10,938 nt of DNA. Source: Zopfochytrium polystomum. Taxonomy: Eukaryota > Chytridiomycota > Chytridiomycetes > Chytridiales > Chytridiaceae. The notes under the pieces were generated by a model. It searched no databases. It worked only from the letters and a program-made list of their open reading frames with translations, and was not told where the DNA came from. Both the position numbers and the translations under genes were made by a program. Where the stretch lies: contig JAIVFJ010000748.1 of the NCBI GenBank assembly GCA_025765615.1, positions 1-10,938 of the forward strand, given 5' to 3'. This document shows positions 1-7,966 of the stretch, in pieces; within the stretch, counting starts at the first letter, position 1; the number at the start of each line of letters is the position of its first letter.

Positions 1-597
1 TTGTTGAGAGAGCGACGTTAGGAGTGCTGATCGCCAGCCAGTGCACGAACAACGCTGCAGATTCGACGTAACTGGAAAGAAAGTCTGATGTGTGAAGAAC
101 GCGCTGAGAAAGAGTGCTGGGGCGCTAGCGGTGCAGCTGGCGGTGTATGAAAGAAAGATTTCGAGACGGCCGACGGCTGGGGCTCGTCCGTTTACCGCCA
201 GGGATCGCTTGCGGCGGTACAGAATGCAAGAATGAGCGTCGCGACGGCAAGGAGGATGGCCACAGCGTTCAGGTAGGCGATGGTTTGGGCTGTGGAGATG
301 GAATTCGAAGCGGTCCAGGTTAGATTGATGAGAGAGATCGTTCGTTTCAGTGATGTCGTAAGCCCGCACGTTACGCACAAAAAACGTCCATGCCGGGGAT
401 GACAGACTCGCCGCAGGCCTTTAGCCGCCACGAATCGCACGATGCGGTTGCGTTCGAGGCGGAGGTCGAAGCTGCGGTCGATGGCGCCTCGTCCAAGATG
501 GAGAAGGACGGCCACGAGTCCCGCGCTGCCGCTAAGGGCGGCCAGTTGACGGTGCCGACGATGTCGGTGCCGGCGGAGTCGGCGTCGAGAAGTGCAT
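1..597 (-). CDS. Multi-pass membrane protein paralogue A, 3' part beyond window edge, frame-disrupted
   Basis: I do not recognise the family. The gene is a paralogue of the one at 3611-952: both encode a block reading CDSWRLKACGES (here) or CDAWRLKACAES (there), then PGMD[VI]F, an intron at the same codon, a hydrophobic helix starting TIA[YF]LNA, and GRLEIF followed by a second long hydrophobic stretch ending SAFF. Differences between the copies are mostly synonymous in this frame, which supports purifying selection. The proposed start is the ATG at 597, giving a Ser/Pro/Thr-rich N-terminus before a hydrophobic segment near LAALSGSAGLVAVLLHLG. Exons are 597-379 and 289-1. Reading through needs about three small frame corrections, near 545, 445 and 205-225; at the last, the sequence is 2 nt longer than the paralogue and runs into a TAA at 194-192. 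It could be a pseudogene or contain assembly errors. The C-terminal part lies outside the window. Confidence 0.55.
290..378 (-). other. Intron of membrane paralogue A
   Basis: An 89-nt intron on the minus strand. The donor is GTGCGT at 378 and the acceptor ends CTCCACAG at 290. Splicing joins a codon split T|CC and gives PGMDVF-SQTIAYLNA. The paralogue at 3611-952 has an intron at exactly the same codon position, which supports both. Confidence 0.7.
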
Positions 598-645
598 CGA
601 CGGCGCCTGGTGTTGTCATGCCAACGATGTCGAGATAAGAATCGA

Positions 646-684
646 GAGACAGAGAGAGAGACAGAGAGAGAGACAGAGAGCGAC
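646..684. repeat. 12-bp unit GA-rich microsatellite
   Basis: The plus strand holds about three units of GACAGAGAGAGA with period 12 (GAC at 648, 660 and 672), inside a longer purine-rich GA tract. On the minus strand it would read as alternating Ser-Leu in one frame, but it lies upstream of the proposed start of paralogue A and is more likely 5' noncoding sequence. Confidence 0.8.
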
Positions 685-951
685 AACTCCGCACGCGCCC
701 GCCGCATTCCATCACAGAATCCACGGTTTCCCAATTCTCCATTTCTCATAGAGTTGCATGATTGGGTGAGAGACAGGCCGCATGGCGCTCCCTGGCTTGG
801 TACCAGTTGCCATAAAAGGCAATTCCCCCCATTGAAGGACACAGATCTTGCAAACGTAACCTTTGGGCTTGCCCAGCTAAACTTTGGTCAGAACAGAGTA
901 AGTATGCGCTCTGGCGCGAAAAACGCCAACACAGGCCACTCCGTCTATTTA

Positions 952-3611
952 CTACTGCCACACACCGCCCCCGCCCGCTGGTGCCCCTTGCCGCTGCTGC
1001 TGCCAACCCTGCTGCTGCCACGCAGGCCCCGCCGCCGCCGCTGCCGCCGCCGCCGCAGCAGCACCACCACCCGCCCCGCCCTCGCCCCACCGCGCAACAC
1101 TGCCGCTCCCCTGCCCCGGGCTCTGCCCCCTACCCAATGTGCGGCGGGTAAACCGCCCTCTGGCCCGCATACACTGCAGGGGTGTACCCTCCCCTCCTCT
1201 CCGGCGACGCCTCGAACGCCCTCCCCGGCCCAGCGACGCCGCGCGCCCTGCCGCCCGGTCCGTCGACGGGTCCGCCGCGCGTCCGAGGGATGCCGCACGG
1301 GTCGGTCGCGGTCCACCGTCAACGTCACCAGGCGGCGACCAGTGCTGCGATCGGCCGTTGCGGTCCGGTGACGGGTCCGCTCCGCGACCACCGCGGCCCA
1401 GTGACGCCGCGCGGGTTGGCCGTGGTCCCGCGACGACGCCCGACGGAGGTGGCGACGGCATCTGAGAGATATTGTACTGAACTGGAGCGTACGCCGCCGC
1501 GGCTCGATCCAGCGAGGCGTCCTGCGCGCCGCCGCGGCCGAGCGACGCCGCACGGTGGACGGACAGCTGCGGGGTTACGGGTGAATGGTTGTACACAGCG
1601 GACCTGTCTGGGCTCGTTTCGGGGGACGCCCAGCCGCGGGTGAGCGACGACGATCGGGGGAAGGTGGCGACTCCATAGTCGGCGGCGGCGGCGGGGCTGG
1701 TGGGCTGCTGCTGGTGTTGCTGCTGGGGGAAAGTTGCTCCGGATGGCGGGTACGCAGGTCGATCGTGCCTCTGCTCGACGGTTCTTCCTCGGCTGGCGGA
1801 CGCCGCGCGTCCGACGCCACCGGTACCGTACTCGATGGGCGACATCATCAGCTGGGCAGTCGGTGCCTTCCACTGGTCCCCCTGCGCTGAGTACATCCCA
1901 CTCCCCGCACCGCCCCGCGTGTCCATCAACCCCGCCGTAGTCCCTGCATCCAGCATTGCCAGCGCGCTGCCGACGGGTCGCGGGAACGTGTCCTTGCTCC
2001 TCGCCTCGCCGGCGGTAGTCGCATCCCCGGATCGTGGGTTGCTGCCGCCGTCCACGTCGCTTCCTGTAGCGGTAGAGATGGACCTGGATATCGCCAAGTC
2101 GATGCGGCGGGCGAGGATGGCTGCGCAGAAGCACGAGCCGATGAGGAACGGGCCGCTTTGCGTTCGCAAACCGATCAAACCAAAAAAAACAGAGAGTCAG
2201 CACCGAGCTCCAAGCAGTCAGACAGAAAACTCACCACTCCGTCGTAACAAGCCTCACAAAAAAATACGTCCCAGACCTCAGCCTCGCCACATCCAACGCC
2301 GAGCTGACCGTATGCGAGGCGTGATCAGCGCGAGGCCGACGGTCATCCACAACAGCGTGGACACGACCTCGCGGAGGGCGGCCAGGACCTGCCCGCCTGG
2401 TCTGTGGGCGATGGAAGGTGCGGGCGGGAGGAAGCGGTCGAGTGCCGGGGAGTGGAGCCACTGTCGTCGTTTCTTGGGGCGGCCGCGGCTGCGGACGGAG
2501 GGGAGGGAGCGCGGGGAGCGGGGCGAGCGGAGGCTGCTGCCGAGCCCGGAGTCGCCGCCGCCGCCGCCGGTTCCGCCGCTGCCGCTGCCCGCGGTGGTGG
2601 TCTCGGCGCGAGCGGCCTCGGCCTCGTCGAGGACGCGCATCTGCCAGAGGGTGGTGTACGCCAGGAACCCGGCGGCCGCAGCTCGGCGAGTAAGGAGGAC
2701 GTCAAAGGACACCAGCATCGCGAATCCGAGCGCGCTCATCGGCGCTGCAGCGGTTCCACCCGTCGTCGTTGAGTCCGCCGCGGCGGGTGCCGGGCTGAGC
2801 TTATTTGTAAGAGGGATATGGCGACGATGAGCGCGGCGAGGACAGCCGGGGTCGGGATCCAAGGGAGGACGCGGCGGCGGAGGAACCAGTCCTGCGGGGT
2901 TTGGATCGGGGTAGCGCGGAGGACGAGGTCGAGGTAGTAGACGACGCCGATGTATATGAGGACTTCGGAGAGGGTGATTAGGAGTCTGTGTGGGTTTTTG
3001 TTTGTTTTGGTTGTGGTGAGTGCGGGGTTGTATGGTTTGTTATTTCGACTGCTTTGCTGAGCGACTGGGAGAAGGGAAAGACACTCCCACTGGTAAAGCA
3101 GGCTTGCCGTATTGAAGAATGCGCTGAGGGCGAGGGCGGCAAAGCTTGCGGTGATGCTGGCGGTGTATATGCTGATGAAAATCTCGAGGCGGCCGAAGGT
3201 TGGCGCCGACACTCTCGACTCGGCGCACCTTCTTCGGCGGTGGATGGACGACACGAGTGTGGAGACGGCGACGACGATGGCGGCGGCGTTGAGGAATGCG
3301 ATCGTTGGAGCTCGTTGTGTGTGGGGGAAGGAGCAGAGGGGGGTAGGGGGGTCGGTGGGAGGGGTGAGGGTACGGGGTGAGAAGGATGCCCGCAAACGTT
3401 GGGTCGAGGCAGGGTCTAAAAGGAGAGGCAGGTCCGCTCACCGAAAATGTCCATTCCAGGGACGCCGGACTCGGCGCACGCCTTGAGCCTCCACGCATCG
3501 CACGACATTGACTTTGCGCAAGGCGCAGTGAGGTTGAGGTCGTGTGGTGTGGGATCCTTATCTGCAGCGCAGGGCAGGTGTACGATGACAAAGAAAAATC
3601 AGAGCGGGCAT
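952..3611 (-). CDS. Polytopic membrane protein B with long low-complexity C-terminal tail
   Basis: I do not recognise the family. Proposed exons are 3611-3442, 3310-2235 and 2155-952, with a TAG stop at 954-952. The N-terminus (MPALIF, then VIVHLPCAAD) looks like a signal peptide or first helix. It is followed by CDAWRLKACAES and about seven hydrophobic segments: PTIAFLNAAAIVVAVSTLV; EIFISIYTASITASF through SAFF; LLITLSEVLIYIGVVYYL; PAVLAALIVAISLLQ; ALGFAMLVSFDVLL to AYTTLWQ; VVSTLLWMTVGLALITP; and FLIGSCFCAAILARR after the second intron. A tail of about 380 residues follows, rich in Ala, Gly, Ser, Pro and Gln, with QQQ runs, a poly-Ala run and five RAAS motifs, probably cytosolic. Seven helices plus a long tail resembles receptor architecture, but no receptor signature is visible. 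Frame corrections are needed at an A5 run (3594-3598), near 2790 and near 2300. The paralogue lies directly downstream on the same strand. Confidence 0.6.
1224..1554 (-). repeat. Degenerate repeats encoding RAASLGR motifs in the tail of protein B
   Basis: On the minus strand the motif RAASLGR is encoded at about 1554-1537, 1413-1388, 1299-1279 and 1245-1224, and a related RAASASRGR at about 1808-1782. Most copies are followed by Gly/Arg and a D-(P/A)-S-x-D-R element. The nucleotide copies differ at synonymous positions, so the peptide rather than the DNA appears conserved. Each copy contains Arg-x-x-Ser, the minimal site of basophilic kinases such as protein kinase A; actual phosphorylation is an inference. 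Confidence 0.75.
2156..2234 (-). other. Second intron of membrane protein B
   Basis: A 79-nt intron with a strong donor GTGAGT at 2234, a GCTGAC branch-like site, a T8 pyrimidine run and an acceptor ending GCAAAG at 2156. Splicing keeps the frame: RLVTTE, a split TG|C codon, then GPFLIGSCF. This explains how the membrane part joins the low-complexity tail. Confidence 0.7.
3311..3441 (-). other. First intron of membrane protein B
   Basis: A 131-nt intron with donor GTGAGC at 3441 and an acceptor ending AACGAG at 3311 after a pyrimidine-rich stretch. The codon is split G|CT, giving PGMDIF-APTIAFLNA. The position matches the intron at 378-290 of paralogue A. Confidence 0.7.
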
Positions 3612-4157
3612 CTTGGCGTCATGCGCGCAGTTCCTCTTTGATAGAAGGAGACAAAGCACGCACGGACATGAGAATCACCAATGGGATAGCGCACTGGGGA
3701 AAATTACCGGAAAAAAATAAGAGACCGTTTCAGCCGACCGCAATCGGGATTCACCTCAACACCGGATATTGTGCCGAGTAAGCAGAAAGTCAGGCGGCCC
3801 TGTGACTGTGGGCTTTTTCCTTGTTTTTTTTTTTTGGCATCTCCACACGCTTCCGCTTTGCACTAATAAAACACTGCTTGAAGGGGAATGTTCATTCTGT
3901 CGGCGGGGCATTATTAATACGTAGATCTTGAACCTTTGCAGAAGGGGAAATCCAAAGCAAAAGCAATCAGAAAAGCAGGTGTAATCGTTTGACGTCGGCG
4001 GAGTCCTCGCCATCGCAGACCGCGCGGGCAATGGAGGCAAGCAAAAGGATGCGTCCCAGTAAAGTCCCCCTTTTCTTGCATAAATACTTCCGCTTTAAAC
4101 AGAGGCAGTGCTGTGTGAATGTGGGTGGGTGGGTGCTCGTGATGTAATAGCAGACGA
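3612..4157. other. Intergenic region between divergent genes
   Basis: No coding feature is supported here. The open frames lack ATG starts, family resemblance or paralogue support. The region is less GC-rich than the flanking genes and contains a T12 run at 3824-3835. It separates membrane protein B (minus) from LQWW copy 1 (plus) and so probably holds both promoters. Confidence 0.6.
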
Positions 4158-4177
4158 GTCACGTGATTGGGCCAATC
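4158..4177. promoter_or_regulatory. GTCACGTG box with adjacent inverted CCAAT pair
   Basis: GTCACGTG at 4158-4165 contains the E-box CACGTG and fits the RTCACRTG element bound by Cbf1-type bHLH factors in other fungi. It runs into GATTGG-G-CCAATC at 4165-4177, a perfect inverted repeat made of two opposed CCAAT boxes, the known target of the Hap/NF-Y complex. It lies about 30 bases before the ATG at 4206 of LQWW copy 1. The sequence is seen directly; factor binding is inferred. Confidence 0.5.
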
Positions 4178-4205
4178 GGCGGCGCAGTCTTCGAAAGACT
4201 TTTTC

Positions 4206-5517
4206 ATGGCTCGTCGCCGCCACCATTGGCGTCGACATCACCTCCACCACCACCATCGCCAACACCCGCCATCGAAGACCGCCGCGTCGACGCCAGGCGG
4301 CAGCCGATCCTCCTGCCGCCCCACGTCGCCCGCACGATCTGCGGCTACAGCGGCAAGAGCTGGAGAACGATCTACCGGTTGGCGGCTCTGTTCCGCCTCG
4401 GCGACGTCGGCGCGAGGGCGCTTGTGCGGATGAGCCACAAACAGCCGAGGCTCATCTTTCGGCAGTTGAGTTAGTTTCCCCCGAATTACTCGCTCCGATC
4501 TGACGCCGTTGCTTTCGCTCGGTGAAAATCCAGCATGGACTGCCTCCCCTTCCTCCACCACCAGAACGCGCTCCCCACCTGGTTCCACGCCGAGTTCTTC
4601 CCGGCCGCCTGCGAAGCCGGGCAGGTCGCCGCGCTGCAATGGGCCGTCGACATGGGATTGCCCTTCGAAGCTTTCACAGGAGCGGGTCCTGCCATCCGCC
4701 ACGGGCAGGTCGCAGTCCTGGACTGGCTACAGCAGCAAAGCTGGTGTGATCTCAAGTCCATCAACGCCATGGACCTCGCCAGCCTCTTTGGCCACACGAA
4801 CGTGCTTCAGTGGTGGAAAGACAGCGGGCTCGATTTGTCGTACACCAAGTCGGCGATGGACGATGCCAGCGGGCACGGTCACCTGGACGTTCTGCAGTGG
4901 TGGCTGGACAGCGGGTTGCCGCTGCGGTACTCGGCGACTGCGATGAACGTGGCGAGCGGCAAGGGAGACCTCGCCGTGTGCTGCAGTGGTGGAGGGACAG
5001 CGGGCTTGAGCTCCAGGACGACCGGAGAGCCATTGACCGGTGCGGCCATGTGGCGGTGCTGCAATGGTGGAAAGACAGTGGGCTGGAGCTGCGGTATGAG
5101 CATTCGATGGCTTTGGCTAGTCAACGAGGAAGCTTCGATGTGCTGCAATGGTGGAAAGACAGCGGGCTCCCTCTTCGCTACGAAGGGGCCGTGGTTGGGG
5201 CATCAATGAGTGGACGAATTGACGTTTTGCAGTGGTGGAAAGACAGTGGGTTGACGTTAGATTACTCGGAGAAGGCTTTCAGGCACTACCGCGGTGGGGT
5301 TGACGTACTCCAGTGGTGGATGGAAAGTGGACTTCCGCTGAAGAAACCCTTGGAGTGTGTTGTTTGGGCAAGGAAACTTTTCGAATGAAGAGGCTGTTCG
5401 TTGGTGGGAGAGAGTGGGCTGCTTCACTCTTTGCGGGATGAGATTCCTTTAGCTCCTTTGTCACAGCAGGATAAAAATTGGATCCTTCAGCTGATTGCTG
5501 AAGGAGGTCAAATGTAA
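4206..5517 (+). CDS. LQWW ankyrin-like repeat protein, copy 1 (nearly complete)
   Basis: This copy has two exons, about 4206-4464 and 4534-5517. Exon 1 has a Pro/Ser-rich start, then the block LLPPHVARTICGYSGKSW, then TIYRLAALFRLGDVGARALV, also found in copies 2 and 3. Exon 2 starts MDCLPFLHHQNALPTWFH and carries about nine 29-residue repeats of the form GHxxVLQWWKDSGLxLxYxxxAM(D/N)xAS. The periodicity and the opening helix (GHxxVLQWW) resemble ankyrin repeats of shortened length, so a protein-binding role is plausible; no enzymatic motif is seen. Lesions: a 2-nt GTGTG duplication at 4976-4980 breaks repeat 5, and a T4 run at 5378-5381 plus a 1-nt deficit near 5402 puts a TGA at 5386-5388. 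The homologous tail continues to the TAA at 5515. The ATG at 4206 is not in frame with the conserved exon 1 block, so the start is unresolved. Confidence 0.75.
4465..4533 (+). other. Intron of LQWW copy 1
   Basis: A 69-nt intron with donor GTTGAG and an acceptor ending AAATCCAG, with CTGAC at 4500-4504. Splicing joins CGG CA|C ATG GAC and keeps the frame. Copies 2 and 3 share the GTTGAG donor and the exon start (C)ATGGACTGCC, so a weak-looking donor is supported by comparison. Confidence 0.7.
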
Positions 5518-5836
5518 ACTGTGCTTGGGGTTCCAGTTTCAGCTTTACAGCGTCAACGAGTGACGTTGTGCTCACTTCGTAAGGTTCACTTGTCTATTTT
5601 CGCCTCTCTTGAGGCGTACACCCATCTTTGGCGGCTGGGACCTTCAGAAAGAATATATTTTAGCATTCGTCCTCAAGACTTGTGGGCAAGATGGCGAAGG
5701 GTTGCTTCGTCTGCTGAACTACGCAGTCTCAAGCCAAGTTTTGGCTGCAACTTTTCACCCATATATTTTCAAAGGCCAGTCTGATCGCCGTATTTCACGC
5801 TTCAATCCGACACTGCGCCCCGACGAAGAACAACAC
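5518..5836. other. Intergenic region between LQWW copies 1 and 2
   Basis: This stretch follows the homologous stop of copy 1 and contains short open frames on the plus strand. None starts with a convincing ATG, shows family resemblance or has a counterpart near the other copies. It is AT-richer than the coding exons and is best read as the 3' flank of copy 1 and the 5' flank of copy 2. Confidence 0.5.
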
Positions 5837-6530
5837 ATGCGACCGACACACAACCCTGTACCACAAACACTCACCCTCCCCACCACCCACTCCGGCCGCA
5901 GCCGCAACTCTGCCGCTTCCGCGTAGCACAGCGATCGTGGCGCACAAAGTCGCTCGCACGATCTGTAGCTACTTCGGAAAGAGCTGGCGGACAATCTATC
6001 GGATTGCGGGCGCTATTCCGCCTCGGCGACGTCGGCGCGAGGGCGCTTGTGCGTTTAAGCAAAGAGCATCCGCGGCACACCTTTCTGCAGTTGAGTTTTT
6101 CTTTTTTTTTAACCCGCTGACCCGTTGATCATCGCATGAGGAATCCAACGCTTGTTCATCCATCACCAGCCCAGCTGGACTGCCTCCCTTCCTCCACCGC
6201 CACAACGCCCTCCCCCCTGGTTCCACACCGAGTTTTTCCCCGCAGCCTGCAAAGCGGGCATGTCGCCGCGCTGCAATGGGTCGTCGACACCAACTTGCGC
6301 TTCGACGTTTCCGCGCGCGCGGTTTCCGCCTTCCGTCACGGGCAGGTCGTGGTCCTTGACTGGCTGCGGCAGCAGAATCAGGATGATTATTTTCGACGGC
6401 AAAGGCGATGGACCGCGCAAGCAACCACAGCCATGCGAACGTTCTGCAGTGGTGGAAGGACAGCGGCTTACGCTGCCCTACACCGACTCCGCTTTGAATT
6501 CGGCAAGCTGATCATGTCGATGTTCTTCAG
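5837..6530 (+). pseudogene. LQWW repeat protein, copy 2: truncated, multiply frameshifted remnant
   Basis: A Pro-rich N-terminus leads into HKVARTICSYFGKSWRTIYR, the exon 1 block of copies 1 and 3. Alignment with them shows a G gained at GGG 6008-6010, the exon 2 start C(A)TGGACTGCC lacking its A at 6175, C losses at 6186-6188 and in the C6 run 6212-6217, and a G loss at 6256-6258. Further on, HGQVVVLDWLRQQ and VLQWWKDSGL are recognisable but again in different frames. Homology stops inside a repeat after DHVDVLQ at about 6530, where the expected Trp-Trp is replaced by a stop codon and unrelated sequence. The copy has perhaps three or four repeats rather than nine. No single frame covers it, so it is called a pseudogene. 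The start is only approximate. Confidence 0.75.
6090..6174 (+). other. Intron of LQWW copy 2
   Basis: An 85-nt intron with donor GTTGAG, long T runs, CTGAC near 6117-6121 and an acceptor ending AGCCCAG. It is at the same place as the introns of copies 1 and 3, but the exon after it lacks the A of the conserved ATG, so the join no longer keeps the family frame. Confidence 0.6.
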
Positions 6531-6686
6531 ATATAACGGGAGTCGTGAGAACGTTTTGACTAAGTGCCGCGTTTTAAAAGCGCCCATGATGTCGTGTGGG
6601 TTGACAATTTTTGAAGCGTTTAGTGAGTCACCTGACAGTTATTGTCTTGAAAGAACTGCTCCCCTCCCTGACGATCCAAACCGACG
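6531..6686. other. Spacer between LQWW copies 2 and 3
   Basis: After the break in copy 2 the sequence is unrelated to the repeats. It is AT-richer, has no convincing gene and leads to the ATG of copy 3. It does not carry the GTCACGTG/CCAAT arrangement found before copy 1. Confidence 0.5.
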
Positions 6687-7743
6687 ATGCCATCGCCACC
6701 GCCATCGCCTTCGCCACCGCCCCGCGCCGGCTTCCGCAGCAGCCGATCGTCCTGCCGCCCCACGTCGCCCGCACGATCTGCGCCTACAGCGGCAACAACC
6801 GGCGGACGATGTACCGGTTCGCGGTTCTGTTCCGACTCTGCAACGTCGGCGCGAGGGCGCTTGTAGGCATGAATCACAAGCAGCCGAGGCTCATCTTTCA
6901 GCAGTTGAGTTTGTGTTGCGGTTGGCATCATCTACCGCAGCGTTGAATTCCACTTACTGCATTTTTAATCGCAGCATGGACTGCCTCCCTTCCTCCACCA
7001 ACACAACGCCCTCCCCTCCTGGTTCCACACCGAGTTCTTCCCCGCCGCATGCAAAGCCGGGCAGCTCGCCGCACTGCAATGGGCCGTCGATATCGGCTTG
7101 CCCTTTGACGCCACCGGGCGCGGATCCCGCCAACCGCAACGGGCAAGTCGCGATCCTAGACTGGCTGCGGCAGCAGCGCTGGTTCGATCTCAACAGCGCC
7201 AAGGCGATGGACCGCGCGAGCTACTACGGCCACGTGAACGTGCTGCAGTGGTGGAAGGACAGCGGGCACGAGTTGGCGTACACAAAGTCGGCGATGGACG
7301 ACGCCAGCGTGCGTGGCCACGTGCACGTTCTGCAGTGGTGGCTGGACAGCGGTTTGCCGCTGCGGTACACGGCTCCCGCGATGAATCTGGCGAGCAGCAG
7401 GGGACACCTTGCGGTGTTGCAGTGGTGGAAGGATAGCGGCTTGAGACTCGAATACGACAGCAGGGCCATGGACGGGGCGAGCCGGAACGGCAAGGTGGCG
7501 GCGCTGCAGTGGTGGAAAGAGAGTGGGTTGGAGCTGCGGTAAGTGCAATCGATGGCGTAGGCCAGTGAACGAGGGAACCTCAGTGTGCTGCAGTGGTGGA
7601 AGGAGAGCGGCCGTCCCCTGAAGGATCCCTTAATCCGCATTGTTTGGGCAAGAAGTGCCAAGAAAGATGGGGCTGTTCGTTGGTGGAGAGAGAGTGGGTT
7701 GCTTCATTCTCAGCAAGATGAGATTACTTCCGCTCCCGGATAA
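6687..7743 (+). pseudogene. LQWW repeat protein, copy 3: nonsense mutations and frameshifts
   Basis: Exon 1 (about 6687-6903) begins MPSPPPSPSPPP and then, in another frame, gives QPIVLPPHVARTICAYSG and the rest of the conserved block. Exon 2 (6975-7743) starts MDCLP; a C lost at 6987-6989 and a G gained at 7116-7118 put the segment between them out of frame, after which the frame is restored at ADPANRNGQVAILDW. Repeats follow, including HVNVLQWWKDSGHELAY and HLAVLQWWKDSGLRLEY. In-frame TAA at 7540-7542 and TAG at 7558-7560 fall where copy 1 has Tyr and Leu codons. Beyond them the frame stays open for 60 codons and still encodes NLSVLQWWKESG and VRWWRESGLLHS, up to a TAA at 7741-7743. Two nonsense substitutions inside otherwise preserved repeats indicate recent inactivation; sequencing error is less likely for substitutions than for the indels. 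Confidence 0.8.
6904..6974 (+). other. Intron of LQWW copy 3
   Basis: A 71-nt intron with donor GTTGAG and an acceptor ending AATCGCAG. It joins TTT CAG CA|C ATG GAC, matching the position and phase in copy 1. Confidence 0.65.
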
Positions 7744-7905
7744 AACACAGTTCACGTTCGAGCTCCTTCAGAAATCAGCTGGAGGGTCCAATTCTTTTTC
7801 TCCTGAGACAAGAAACGGAGGAATTTTGTCTCACAGAGAATGAGCAGCCCACTCTCTCCACCAGCGAACAACCTCTTCCTTTAAAGAGTCCCTTGCCCAA
7901 ACAAT
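7639..7905. repeat. Imperfect inverted repeat from tail-to-tail LQWW gene ends
   Basis: Arms at about 7639-7730 (plus, end of copy 3) and 7830-7905 (minus, copy 4 remnant) share ATTGTTTGGGCAAG, GTTCG(T/C)TGGTGGAGAGAG and GTGGG(T/C)TGCT. The arms are diverged, and about 100 bases lie between them. The junction is near GGATAAAA at about 7738-7745. Confidence 0.7.
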
Positions 7906-7966
7906 ACAGTTTAAGCCGTCATGCCGCAGCTCCAACCCACTGTCTTTCACCATGCGGCTGCTGCAG
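7745..7966 (-). pseudogene. Inverted 3'-end remnant of an LQWW repeat gene (copy 4)
   Basis: On the minus strand the sequence reads VKDSGLELRHDGLNCIVWAR, then KEEVVRWWRE, the C-terminal signature of copies 1 (ECVVWARK) and 3 (IRIVWARS). Further on, NWTLQLISEG matches NWILQLIAEG at the end of copy 1, followed by a TGA at 7754-7752 and an ACTGTG shared with the copy 1 3' flank. A TGA after HSL at about 7834-7832 and a frame change before NWTLQL break it. No repeats upstream of the last one are found beyond about 7966, so only the end of the gene is present. Confidence 0.75.

Noticed and set aside
1700..2830. Long plus-strand open frame of 376 codons, and another at 592-1371
   Set aside because: Both lie opposite membrane protein B or the A/B spacer, in GC-rich sequence where antisense frames stay open. 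They are Arg/Pro-rich with no domain, while the minus strand shows paralogue-supported helices and splice sites.
2785..2835. Very short GT-AG introns (26 nt near 2800, 19 nt near 190, 22 nt at 7539-7560) to explain frame changes
   Set aside because: They are far shorter than the 69-138 nt introns supported elsewhere in the window, and the ones at 190 and 7539 do not restore the right frame. Only the 26-nt case fits the phase, which is weak evidence.
4535..5388. Tandem repeats as a CRISPR-like or satellite array
   Set aside because: The 87-nt period is a coding period with conserved residues and drifting third positions, and there are no unique spacers between identical repeats.
5609..5926. 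Plus-strand open frame of about 105 codons between LQWW copies 1 and 2
   Set aside because: It starts at TTG, overlaps the start of copy 2 in another frame and has no counterpart near the other copies.
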